Shown here: one piece after another, positions 7,397 through 16,191 of the stretch | How the letters are laid out: every line of letters starts with the position of its first letter | How positions within the stretch are numbered: the first letter of the stretch is position 1 | DNA from: CAYVQE01 sp964633205 | Lineage (GTDB): Bacteria; Myxococcota; B64-G9 | NCBI GenBank assembly: GCA_964633205.1 | Contig: CAZWFN010000044.1 | Span: forward strand, 1 to 41,740 | Length of the DNA: 41,740 nt | Direction: 5' to 3' | Translations under genes and position numbers: made by a program | Notes under the pieces: model-generated | Seen by the model: the letters and a program-made list of their open reading frames with translations, nothing else | The model's database searches: none | Told to the model about the DNA's origin: nothing

Positions 7397-10110
7397 CAGC
7401 GCGCCTCCACTTCCGCCCAGGCGGGCAGGGGATGGGCCGGTTGACCGGGCAGGCCCTGGTGGGCGGCGGCCACCCCCACCGGCAGCGAGGCGTCCAGCTC
7501 GACCGCCAGTCGCCAGGGCCCGCCGGCGAAGCGCAGCTCGACCTCGGTCCCGCTGACCAGGCCGAACCCGTCGGCGTCGTGCGGGTGGATGAACAGGCGG
7601 GGCACCGGTGCCAGCTCGGCCAGCCAGGTCGAGCGGCTGCCGAGCTCCTCGGTGCCGAACAGGGCCGCCAGCGGCACCACCAGCAGCGCTCCGCTGCGGC
7701 GCTGGAACGGCTCCGGCGCCGCTTCCGGCTCCAGCGGGGGCCCGGCCGCTGTCGCGGCGCTGCCCGGCTCGAACAGGCGCACCCCGGGATCGCCGCTGCG
7801 CAGGGCGCCGCCGATCGGCTGCTGGGCGAACAGGGCCGCCTGGGCCGAGTTCCAGCCCGGCGCCCACTGGCGGGCCAGCAGCGCCGGCGGCAGCGGGCCG
7901 GGGTGGCCTTCCATGGAGAAGACCAGCGGCGCGTCGGGGTCGGGTTCGGGCGCCGGCTCGGCCACCCGGATGTGGGCCTGCTGGGCGGTGCGCCCGGTGG
8001 CCCGGCGGGCCAGCCGCCCCACACCCTGGCCGGCCAGGCGGAAGCCGGCCCCCGGGGCCGCGGCCGCCACCGCCGCCAGCTCGGGTCGTGCGGCGGCCAG
8101 GGCCGCCAGCACCGCGTCCAGGTGGTCCAGCCGGTCGAGCCCGGCGCGGTCGGCGGCCGGGCCCAGCCCGGCCAGCCAGCGCCAGGCGGTGCGGGTGTCG
8201 TCGCCGGGCGCGAAGACCTGGAATGAGCGCTGGGCGCGGCCCTCGTTGTTGACCAGGGTGCGGCTCTCCTCGACGAAGGTGGCTGCCGGCAGCACCACGT
8301 CGGCCGCCGCGGTGGTCGGGCTGCTGGAGTGATCCAGTGCGATCACCGAACCGGCCCGCTCCAGCAGGCCGCGGGCGGCCGCCGGCGGCAGGCGTCGGAA
8401 CAGATCGTTCTCCAGCACCACCAGCCCGGCGGCGCCGCGATCCACCAGCCGTTGGGCACGCTCCAACCCGGCCGGCTCCAACAGGCTGACCCCGGCGCTG
8501 TTGCACTCGGCCAGCACCAGAAACAGCCCGGCCGGTCTGTCGGGCCGGCAGGCGGCGCCGGCCACCGCAGCCGCCGCCCGCAGCACGGCCGCCGAGCCCA
8601 GGCTGGTGCCGGCAATCACCAGCGGCCGCTCGGCGGCGCCCAGGTCGGCGGCGATGCGCGCGGCCAGCTCGGCCTCGTCGGCCGGGAGATCGGCCGGCGC
8701 ATTCCGGTCGTCCGCCAGCTTCGCGGCCACCGCCAGGCCCAGCCGGGCGATGTCGTCCGGTGCCGCCCGCAGCCACTCGCGGGCCAGCCCGTCGGTCCAG
8801 CCGGCGCGCGGGCCGGCTACGTACAGCGGACCGCGGCGCTCGCCGATCACCAGCCGGCTGGCGGCGTCGTCCCAGCGCGGCAGCCCGGCGCGGTCCACGT
8901 CGCGGTAGGGTTGCTGGCGCACGCTCTGGCGCAGCGCCAGCGCCGCCATCGGGGCCGTGTAGACCAGGTCCTCGCCCAGCACCAGCACCGCGTCGCAATC
9001 TTCGATCCGGCGCAGGCTGACGGCCTCGGCCGGGCCGCGGCGCAGCAGCTCCAGCGCCAGCGCGGTGACCCGCGCCTGCTGCGGCTCCATCCCGTTGCAG
9101 AAGCGCTCCGGGCCGACCAGCTGCTGCAGGGCGAAGTTGGCCTCCAGCCCGGCCCGCGGCGAGCCGATGCCCACCCAGCCGTGGCCGTCGCCGAGCAGCG
9201 TGGCCGCCCGATCGCGGGCGCCGGAGGCGGCTGCCGGCTGCTGGTCGGCGCCGTCGCGCAGCAGGGGCCGGCGGATGCGCTGCTCGTGATTGACGAAGCC
9301 GTAGCCGTAGCGGCCCCGGTCGCAGATGAAATGGCCGTTGACAGCGCCGTGGTAGCGGGCCAGCACACGCCGCAGCAGGCCGTAGCGCTCGCCCGCCAGC
9401 ACGTTGCAGCCCAGGCTGCAATGGACGCAGACGCCCGGCGCCGTTTGCAGGTCCCATTTGCGGCTGTAGTGCGCCTTGAGGCTCTTGTCGGTGAATACCC
9501 CGGTGGGGCAGACCTCGACCAGGTTGCCGGAGAAGGGGCTCTCCAGCTTGCCGGGCACGTGCCGGCCGAACCAGACCCGGTTGCGCGAGGCGAAGGGCGC
9601 CAGGTCGTCGCCGCCGGCGTAGTCGCGGTAGAAGCGCACGCAGCGGAAGCAATGGATGCAACGGTTCATCTCGTGGTGGATCAGCGGGCCCAGATCCTGA
9701 TCGCGGTAGGTGCGCTTGGCGAAGCGGGTGCGGCGCACGGCGTGGCCGGTCATGACGGTCATGTCCTGCAGATGGCATTCGCCGCCCTCGTCGCAGATCG
9801 GACAGTCGTGGGGGTGGTGCAGCATCAGCCACTCGATGACCGCGGCGCGGAAGGCGTGCGCCTGCTCGTCTTCGGTCTCGACCCGCTGGCCGTCGGCCAC
9901 CTGCGTCATGCAGGCCATCAGGATCTTGCCCTGCGTGTCGTCGTCGTCGCGGTAGACCCGCACCGCGCATTGGCGACAGGCGCCGATGGCGCCCAGCGCC
10001 GGGTGCCAGCAAAAGTAGGGCACCGCGGCGCCGCGTTCGAGCAATGTCTGCAGCAGGTTCTCGCCGCCCGCCACCCGGCAGGCCCGGCCGTTGATGTAGA
10101 GCGTGGCCAT
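7396..10110 (-). CDS. nuoG: NADH-quinone oxidoreductase subunit G (NuoG), with cluster N7 ligands
   Basis: A 904-residue peripheral-arm subunit of complex I. The N-terminal 2Fe-2S domain has C34, C45, C48 and C67 (N1b). The His-Cys3 site follows at H99, C103, C106 and C112 (N5). C151, C154, C157 and C201 match N4. C228, C231, C235 and C263 form the extra N7 site, which only some bacteria retain. The remainder is a molybdopterin-oxidoreductase-like domain without catalytic cofactor function in this family. Length is essentially that of E. coli NuoG (908). The ATG at 10110 lies 2 nt after the nuoF stop. Confidence 0.96.
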   Translation of the reverse strand: MATLYINGRACRVAGGENLLQTLLERGAAVPYFCWHPALGAIGACRQCAVRVYRDDDDTQGKILMACMTQVADGQRVETEDEQAHAFRAAVIEWLMLHHPHDCPICDEGGECHLQDMTVMTGHAVRRTRFAKRTYRDQDLGPLIHHEMNRCIHCFRCVRFYRDYAGGDDLAPFASRNRVWFGRHVPGKLESPFSGNLVEVCPTGVFTDKSLKAHYSRKWDLQTAPGVCVHCSLGCNVLAGERYGLLRRVLARYHGAVNGHFICDRGRYGYGFVNHEQRIRRPLLRDGADQQPAAASGARDRAATLLGDGHGWVGIGSPRAGLEANFALQQLVGPERFCNGMEPQQARVTALALELLRRGPAEAVSLRRIEDCDAVLVLGEDLVYTAPMAALALRQSVRQQPYRDVDRAGLPRWDDAASRLVIGERRGPLYVAGPRAGWTDGLAREWLRAAPDDIARLGLAVAAKLADDRNAPADLPADEAELAARIAADLGAAERPLVIAGTSLGSAAVLRAAAAVAGAACRPDRPAGLFLVLAECNSAGVSLLEPAGLERAQRLVDRGAAGLVVLENDLFRRLPPAAARGLLERAGSVIALDHSSSPTTAAADVVLPAATFVEESRTLVNNEGRAQRSFQVFAPGDDTRTAWRWLAGLGPAADRAGLDRLDHLDAVLAALAAARPELAAVAAAAPGAGFRLAGQGVGRLARRATGRTAQQAHIRVAEPAPEPDPDAPLVFSMEGHPGPLPPALLARQWAPGWNSAQAALFAQQPIGGALRSGDPGVRLFEPGSAATAAGPPLEPEAAPEPFQRRSGALLVVPLAALFGTEELGSRSTWLAELAPVPRLFIHPHDADGFGLVSGTEVELRFAGGPWRLAVELDASLPVGVAAAHQGLPGQPAHPLPAWAEVEAR

Positions 10111-10112
10111 GG

Positions 10113-11398
<1,286 letters not shown>

Positions 11399-11402
<4 letters not shown>

Positions 11403-11893
11403 TCCTCTCCGTCGACCGCCCGCGGTCGGCCGCGGGTGCGTTCCAGGATCTCGGCGATCTTGGCCTCGGTCAGGTTCGGGTGCAGCGCGTCGTCGATCAT
11501 CATGCACGGGGCCCGGTGACAGGCGCCCAGGCACGGCACCGGCAGCAGGGTGAACTCGCCGTCGGCGCTGGTCTCGCCGGGTGCGATGCCGAGCTGGCGC
11601 TGCAGCGCGGCGAACACGCCGTCGGAGCCGCAGATCCAGCAGGAGATCGAGTCGCAGACCAAGATCACGTGGCGGCCCACCCGGCGGCGGAAGATCAGGT
11701 TGTAGAAGGTGGCCACCGAGTCGAGCTCGGTGGGCGACATGTCGAGCAGCTCGCTCAAGCCGGCCAGCGCCTCATCGCTGACCCAGCCGAAGTGGCGCTG
11801 CACCCAGTTCATGGCCTCGATGCAGGCCGCCCGCCGCGTCTCGGCGTGGGCGATCAGGGCTTGCAGCTCGTCTTTTTGCTCAGCCGTCCACAT
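11399..11893 (-). CDS. nuoE: NADH-quinone oxidoreductase subunit E (NuoE)
   Basis: A 164-residue thioredoxin-fold subunit with the N1a 2Fe-2S cluster, ligated by C80, C85, C121 and C125 (CDSISC and CLGAC). The N-terminal helical domain includes the family segment SPTELDSVATFYNLI. Length is typical (about 160-170). The ATG at 11893 starts 4 nt after the nuoCD stop, and its own stop overlaps the nuoF start. Confidence 0.97.
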
Positions 11894-11897
11894 GCCG

Positions 11898-13649
11898 TCA
11901 CCGGTCCACGTCGGCCAGCACGAAATCGATGCTGCCCAGGATGGCCATCAGATCCGGGATCATCAGGTGTCGGCTGATGGCCGGCACCATCTGCAGGTGG
12001 GCGAACGACGGCGCCCGGATGCGGGTGCGGTAGGATTCGTTGCCGCCGTCGCTGACGAGGTAGTAGGCGTTTGCGCCCTTGGCGTTCTCGATGCAGGCGA
12101 AGCCCTCGCCGGCCGGCACCACCGGCCCCCAGCTGACCCGCAGGAAGTGGTGGATCAAGGTCTCGATGTGCTCCATGGTCTGCGGCCGGGGCGGTGGTGT
12201 GGTCAGCGGATGGTCGGCTTTGATCGGACCCGGCGGCATCTGCTCGAGGCACTGGCGCACGATGCGCAGGCTCTGGTGCAGCTCTTCGATGCGCACCCGG
12301 GCCCGGTCGTAGCAGTCGCCGCGCTCGGCCACCGGCACGTCGAACTCCAGCTGATCGTAGCCCGAGTACGGCTGGCGCCGGCGCCAGTCCCACTCCAAGC
12401 CGGTGGCCCGCAGGCCCGGGCCGGTCACGCCCCACTCGATGGCCTCTGCGGTGGTGTAGTCGCCGACGCCGATGGTGCGGGCCCGGAAGATGCGGTTGCG
12501 CATCACCAGCCGCTCGTACTCGGCCAGCCGCGCCGGCATGCGTTCGAGCAGCCCGCGCACCAGTCCGTCCCAGCCGCGCGGCAGATCGTGGGCCACCCCG
12601 CCGATGCGGAACCATGACGGGTGCATGCGACCGCCGCAGATGGCCTCGATGATGCGGAAGACTTTTTCGCGATCGGCGAACATGTAGAACACCGGCGACA
12701 GGGCGCCCACGTCCTGGACGAAGGTGCCGTACCAGACCAGGTGCGAGGCGATGCGGAACAGCTCGCACAGCATCACCCGGATCAGCTGGGCCCGCGGCGG
12801 CACCTGGATGCCGGCCAGCTGCTCGACCGCCAGCACGTAGGGCAGGTTGTTGAGCACTCCGCTGAGGTAGTCGATGCGGTCGGTGTAGGGGATGTAGCTG
12901 TGCCAGCTCTGGCGCTCGCCCATCTTCTCGGCGCCGCGGTGGTGGTAGCCGATGTCCATCACCGCGTCGACGATCTCCTCGCCGTCGAGCTGCAGCGCCA
13001 CCCGCAGCACACCGTGGGTGCCCGGGTGCTGGGGGCCCAGGTTCAAGAACAGGTAGTCGGTGTGCTCGCGGCTCTCGGCCATGCCCCAGGCGGCCGGGTC
13101 GAAGCGCAGGGCGTCCTGTTCGGCGGCGGCCGCCTCTTCCGGCAGCCGGTACGGGGCCATGTCGCTGGCCCGGGCCGGGTGTTCCTTGCGCAGCGGATGG
13201 CCCTGCCAGGTCGGCGGCATCAACAGCCGGCGCAGCTGCGGGTGGCCGTCGAAGCGCAGGCCGAACATGTCCCACACCTCGCGCTCGTACCAGTCGGCGT
13301 TGCGCCACAGCCGGTGGGCCGAGGGCAGGCTGGGGTGCTCGCCCTGCAGGGCCACCTTGAGACGCAGGAAGGCATTGCGCCCGAACGAATACAGCAGGTA
13401 GACCACGGTGAAGTCGGCCGGCGGCTGGTCCGGCCGGCGGCGGCGGTTGCGCTCGTCGATGGCGGTCAGATCGAACAGCATCTCGTAGGCTGGTGCCAGC
13501 TCGCGCTTGCACAGACCGAGCCCTTCGAGCAGCCGTTCGGCGGGCAGCCACAGGCTGGGGATGCCGTCGGCGGTCGGCTGCAGCGGCGCATCGGGCAGCC
13601 CCAGGCGCTCGCGCAGCGTATCGCAGATGGGATCGGATCGGCTGGCCAT
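11898..13649 (-). CDS. nuoC: Fused NADH-quinone oxidoreductase subunits C and D (NuoCD)
   Basis: One 583-residue protein joins NuoC (about residues 1-180) to NuoD (about 195-583), as in enterobacteria. The NuoC part shows the signature ADWYEREVWDMFGLRFDGH followed by LRKEHP. The NuoD part begins at LGPQHPGTHGVLR and continues with DIGYHHRGAEKMGE, the region lining the quinone site, and ends FVLADVDR as NuoD proteins do. There is no frameshift between the halves. I chose the ATG at 13649, 29 nt after the nuoB stop; the open frame extends further upstream only into nuoB. Many other phyla keep nuoC and nuoD separate, so the fusion has some taxonomic value. Confidence 0.96.
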   Translation of the reverse strand: MASRSDPICDTLRERLGLPDAPLQPTADGIPSLWLPAERLLEGLGLCKRELAPAYEMLFDLTAIDERNRRRRPDQPPADFTVVYLLYSFGRNAFLRLKVALQGEHPSLPSAHRLWRNADWYEREVWDMFGLRFDGHPQLRRLLMPPTWQGHPLRKEHPARASDMAPYRLPEEAAAAEQDALRFDPAAWGMAESREHTDYLFLNLGPQHPGTHGVLRVALQLDGEEIVDAVMDIGYHHRGAEKMGERQSWHSYIPYTDRIDYLSGVLNNLPYVLAVEQLAGIQVPPRAQLIRVMLCELFRIASHLVWYGTFVQDVGALSPVFYMFADREKVFRIIEAICGGRMHPSWFRIGGVAHDLPRGWDGLVRGLLERMPARLAEYERLVMRNRIFRARTIGVGDYTTAEAIEWGVTGPGLRATGLEWDWRRRQPYSGYDQLEFDVPVAERGDCYDRARVRIEELHQSLRIVRQCLEQMPPGPIKADHPLTTPPPRPQTMEHIETLIHHFLRVSWGPVVPAGEGFACIENAKGANAYYLVSDGGNESYRTRIRAPSFAHLQMVPAISRHLMIPDLMAILGSIDFVLADVDR

Positions 13650-13678
13650 GGCGCGACGCTGGGCTCCCCCGGGCGGAC

Positions 13679-14311
13679 TCAGACCTCGTCCATCGGTCGC
13701 AGGCGATCGGCGCGGCTGCGCTCCGGCCGCTTCCGATCGCGTTGTGAAGGCAAGGCCCGCCGTTGCACGTCTTGCTCGCCGACCACCCAGCTCAGGGGGC
13801 GCTTCTCGCCGCTGACGGCCTCGCGCAGCAGCAGCACCCCTTCGAGCAGGGCCTCCGGCCGCGGCGGGCAGCCGGGCACGTAGACGTCGACCGGCAGGAT
13901 GCGATCGACCCCCTGGACCACGCTGTAGATGTCGTACATGCCGCCCGAGTTGGCGCACGAGCCCATCGAGATCACCCAGCGCGGCTCCATCATCTGCTCG
14001 TAGAGGCGCCGGATGATGGGTGCCATCTTGAGAAAGGGCGTGCCGGCGATGACCATCAGGTCGGCCTGCCGGGGCGAGCCGCGGATGACCTCGGAGCCGA
14101 AGCGGGCGATGTCGAAGCGCGGCGTCAGGCTGGTGGCCATCTCCACGAAGCAGCACGACAGGCCGAACGAGGACGGCCACAGCGAGTTCTTGCGCGCCCA
14201 GCTCAGCACCCGGTCGAGCCGGGTGAGCAGGACGCTGTCGCGCACCGTCTCCTCCAGGCCCGCGTCCCGGGCATCGGCGGCGCCGCCGATCCGTTCCCGT
14301 GACCACCTCAT
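13679..14311 (-). CDS. nuoB: NADH-quinone oxidoreductase subunit B (NuoB)
   Basis: This 210-residue subunit carries cluster N2, the last Fe-S centre before quinone. All four N2 ligands are visible: the tandem pair C53-C54 in FGLSCCFVEMA, C119 in MGSCANSGG and C148 in VPGCPPRPE. The C-terminal 40 residues form a basic tail longer than in many homologues. The ATG at 14311 overlaps the nuoA stop (ATGA). The frame is open further upstream, but only across nuoA. Confidence 0.97.
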   Translation of the reverse strand: MRWSRERIGGAADARDAGLEETVRDSVLLTRLDRVLSWARKNSLWPSSFGLSCCFVEMATSLTPRFDIARFGSEVIRGSPRQADLMVIAGTPFLKMAPIIRRLYEQMMEPRWVISMGSCANSGGMYDIYSVVQGVDRILPVDVYVPGCPPRPEALLEGVLLLREAVSGEKRPLSWVVGEQDVQRRALPSQRDRKRPERSRADRLRPMDEV

Positions 14312-14727
14312 GGCAGCTCCCGTTGGCGGGCCTCGCGCCGCCGGCGCAGCCGGGCGCTGGTGCCCCAGTCGAGCGCGCCCTGGCGCCACAGGTAGCCCAG
14401 GGTCAGCAGCAGGACGCCGACGAACACCAGCATGCCGGCGTAGCCCGACCAGCCGAGCCGGCGGGCGGCCACCGCCCAGCCGACCACGAAGGCCACCTCC
14501 AGATCGAAGATCACGAAGTAGAGCGCGACGCGGAAGTACTTGATGGACAGCCGCAAGCGGGCTCCGCCGTGCGAGACGATGCCGGACTCGTAGGGCTCAT
14601 CGGTGGCGCGCTCCCGGCGGCGGCCGCCCAGCACCGCCGACAGGCCCAGCATGCCGGCCACCACCAGCCCGGCCAGCCCCAGATAGACCGCCAATGGCCA
14701 CCACGCCGCCGCGCTCGTCGTTTCCAA
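14308..14727 (-). CDS. nuoA: NADH-quinone oxidoreductase subunit A (NuoA)
   Basis: A 139-residue three-helix membrane subunit and the first gene of the operon. It shows the family segments DEPYESGI and YFVIFDLEVAFVVGWA; the acidic loop between them lies at the quinone cavity. The start is TTG at 14727, preceded by a strong Shine-Dalgarno-like GGGGAGGA with only about 3-4 nt spacing. I see no better ATG upstream. The promoter at 14748-14776 lies immediately before it and gives a very short leader. Confidence 0.93.
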   Translation of the reverse strand: METTSAAAWWPLAVYLGLAGLVVAGMLGLSAVLGGRRRERATDEPYESGIVSHGGARLRLSIKYFRVALYFVIFDLEVAFVVGWAVAARRLGWSGYAGMLVFVGVLLLTLGYLWRQGALDWGTSARLRRRREARQRELP

Positions 14728-14747
14728 GAGTCCTCCCCGTGGCCGGC

Positions 14748-14776
14748 AATATCGGACATCGACAGTCGCCTGTCAA
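14748..14776 (-). promoter_or_regulatory. Sigma-70-like promoter of the nuo operon
   Basis: On the minus strand, a perfect -35 TTGACA (14776-14771) is followed by a 17-nt spacer and -10 GATATT (14753-14748, 4 of 6 consensus). Transcription would start near 14741, leaving a leader of about 14 nt that contains the Shine-Dalgarno sequence of nuoA. Confidence 0.65.
14761..14774. promoter_or_regulatory. Inverted repeat over the nuo -35 element
   Basis: GACAG-TCGC-CTGTC is a perfect 5+4+5 inverted repeat overlapping the -35 hexamer and spacer of the nuo promoter. A protein bound here would block or modulate initiation. No regulator can be assigned from sequence. Confidence 0.35.
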
Positions 14777-14814
14777 GCGGGCGCCAAGGCCGTTTTTGTC
14801 CAGGCGGCCATTTT

Positions 14815-14923
14815 GGGCTTGACACGATACAGTGAATATAGTACACGCAAAATACACCAGAGAAAGGAATATACAAAAAATCGTATATCAAGTGTACTAC
14901 ACTGGAAAGAGTACATTGAATAT
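14815..14923 (+). promoter_or_regulatory. AT-rich divergent regulatory region with repeated GTACAC-type elements
   Basis: About 110 bp of strikingly AT-rich DNA separates nuoA from the MerR-like gene. A perfect -35 TTGACA lies at 14819-14824 on the plus strand; a 17-nt spacer leads only to a weak -10, TACACG (14842-14847). Several related elements follow: TAGTACAC (14839-14846) and its exact inverse GTGTACTA (14892-14899); the perfect inverted repeat AGTGT-ACT-ACACT (14891-14903); ATATAC (14869-14874) and GTATAT (14883-14888) flanking AAAAAATC; and GAGTACATT near the ATG. This looks like a cluster of operator sites, probably for autoregulation by the adjacent MerR-like protein. Confidence 0.5.
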
Positions 14924-15460
14924 ATGACGACCGCGGATGCCAGACAGGGCCTGCTCGATGCCGCCGAGCTGGCGGCGATCGAGCAGAGCCACGCCGACGG
15001 GATCAGCTCGCAGGCGGTGATCGCGCTGTTCACCGAACGCGGCGTGCGCTTGTCCGAGGCCACCTTCCGCAAGTACGTGCAGCTGGGTCTGTTGCCGACC
15101 TCGCGCCGGGTCGGCCGCAAGGGCAAGCACCGCGGCTCGCGGGGGGTCTATCCGGTCAGCGTGGTCCGGCGCATCAACCTGATCAAACGGCTGATGGACG
15201 AGGGGATGACGCTGGAGGAGATCCGCGACTCGTTCATCTCCATCCAGAACGACATCGAGCAGATCCGCGACGCCTTCGAAGCCCTGTTCGGGCACGTCGG
15301 CGACAGGGTCGGGCGGTTGGAAGCCGCGGGGCGCGCCATGCAACCGCTGCAGCGCGACGTCAGGGCCACCCGCAAGGACGCCCGCAGCCTGTTGAACAAG
15401 ATCGAGAAGCTGAGCAGCCGGCTGGCGGTGGCCGGCCCCATCTCGGCGGAGCAGGAATGA
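14924..15460 (+). CDS. MerR-like transcriptional regulator
   Basis: A 178-residue DNA-binding protein. Residues about 20-95 contain a MerR-like winged helix-turn-helix: the recognition segment SEATFRKYVQLGLLPTSRRVG, a GKHRGSRGVYP wing, then VVRRINLIKRLMDEGMTLEEI, the second helical unit of the fold. The C-terminal half (about 100-170) is predominantly helical and charged, consistent with a dimerisation coil. No metal-binding cysteines or effector domain are seen, so the inducer is unknown. I chose the ATG at 14924; the frame is open upstream to 14813, but that stretch is the AT-rich promoter region. It is divergent from nuo and may regulate itself, nuo or both (inference). Confidence 0.75.
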   Translation: MTTADARQGLLDAAELAAIEQSHADGISSQAVIALFTERGVRLSEATFRKYVQLGLLPTSRRVGRKGKHRGSRGVYPVSVVRRINLIKRLMDEGMTLEEIRDSFISIQNDIEQIRDAFEALFGHVGDRVGRLEAAGRAMQPLQRDVRATRKDARSLLNKIEKLSSRLAVAGPISAEQE

Positions 15461-15469
15461 GCAGAAGCG

Positions 15470-15488
15470 CCCCGCCCGCAGGGCGGGG
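15470..15488 (+). terminator. GC-rich hairpin after the MerR-like gene
   Basis: A perfect 8-bp stem, CCCCGCCC and GGGCGGGG with a GCA loop, lies 9 nt after the MerR-like stop. It has no following U-tract, so it may be a pause site, an mRNA 3' stabiliser or an atypical terminator. The remainder of 15489-15601 contains no gene; a good Shine-Dalgarno sequence (AAGGAGGG) ends it. Confidence 0.4.
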
Positions 15489-15601
15489 GAGAACAGAAGC
15501 GATCGGCTGGAGAGATCGACATTCGTGGTTGGAAGGCATGAACTGGTGCGGTTTTAGATAGTTAGAGGTTCCCGAGGGGACTTCAGACCAAGGAGGGAGA
15601 C

Positions 15602-16063
15602 ATGGCGGATCGACGATCCACGAGCGGGTCCGGGACGCCCGAGGACCAGCGCAAGGGCCGGCGACGTTCCAAGACCATCGCCCGCAAGCAGATGCTGCGC
15701 GAGCGCAAGCACATGCAGGTGGACCCGGAGTTGATCGCGCTGGCCGATCAGATCCGGCCAAGGACGCGGCGCGACTGCGCCAACGCCGAGCGTCCGTGCC
15801 TGTTCGTCTCGTGCAAGCACCACTTGTACCTCGACGTCAATCCGGAGACGGGCTCGATCAAGCTCAACTTCCCGGACAGGGAGGTCTGGGAGCTGGCCGA
15901 GACCTGCGCCCTGGACGTGGCCGAACGCGGCGGGCTGACGCTGGAGGAGGTGGGCGAGATCCTCAACCTGACCCGCGAGCGCATCCGCCAGGTCGAGGCC
16001 ACGGGCTTGCAGAAGCTGCTGGCGATCAGCGATGAAGAGGAGCTGAAGGATCTGCTGGCCTGA
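15602..16063 (+). CDS. Sigma-70 region-4-like helix-turn-helix DNA-binding protein
   Basis: A 153-residue protein with a basic N-terminus (KGRRRSKTIARKQMLRERK). A central segment (about 60-100) has cysteines in RPCLFVSCKHHLYLDV. A C-terminal sigma-70 region-4 helix-turn-helix follows (about 110-145): LTLEEVGEILNLTRERIRQV, the same pattern with which sigma-70 recognises the -35 box. Regions 1-3 are absent, so it is not a complete sigma factor. It may be a transcription factor using a sigma4 fold. Similar short proteins are, from memory, frequent in Myxococcota-like genomes. ATG at 15602 follows a strong AAGGAGGG site. Target genes cannot be inferred. Confidence 0.75.
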   Translation: MADRRSTSGSGTPEDQRKGRRRSKTIARKQMLRERKHMQVDPELIALADQIRPRTRRDCANAERPCLFVSCKHHLYLDVNPETGSIKLNFPDREVWELAETCALDVAERGGLTLEEVGEILNLTRERIRQVEATGLQKLLAISDEEELKDLLA

Positions 16064-16084
16064 GTCGGGCGGGAAGGTCCACCC

Positions 16085-16114
16085 TTGACGCCGGCCCTGG
16101 AGCCGGGCTACCCT
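16085..16114 (+). promoter_or_regulatory. Possible promoter for the PurH-like gene
   Basis: TTGACG (16085-16090, 5 of 6) is followed by an 18-nt spacer and TACCCT (16109-16114, 3 of 6). It would begin a transcript near 16121, about 70 nt ahead of the ATG at 16192. The spacer contains CCGGCCCTGGAGCCGG, itself a short inverted repeat. The rest of 16064-16191 shows no gene. Confidence 0.4.
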
Positions 16115-16191
16115 GCGGGTACTGTAGGCCCTTGGGTCGTCGTGGGTTTTTGGTCCCCCCAGCCTCGACCAGGCCATCGGTCGGCGCGACG

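Noticed and set aside
14813..14923. Upstream TTG start for the MerR-like gene
   Set aside because: It would translate the AT-rich promoter region; composition and the operator-like repeats argue for non-coding DNA and an ATG at 14924.
16132..16191. TTG start at 16132 for the PurH-like gene
   Set aside because: The extra 20 residues do not match the PurH N-terminus, which begins close to ATG 16192.
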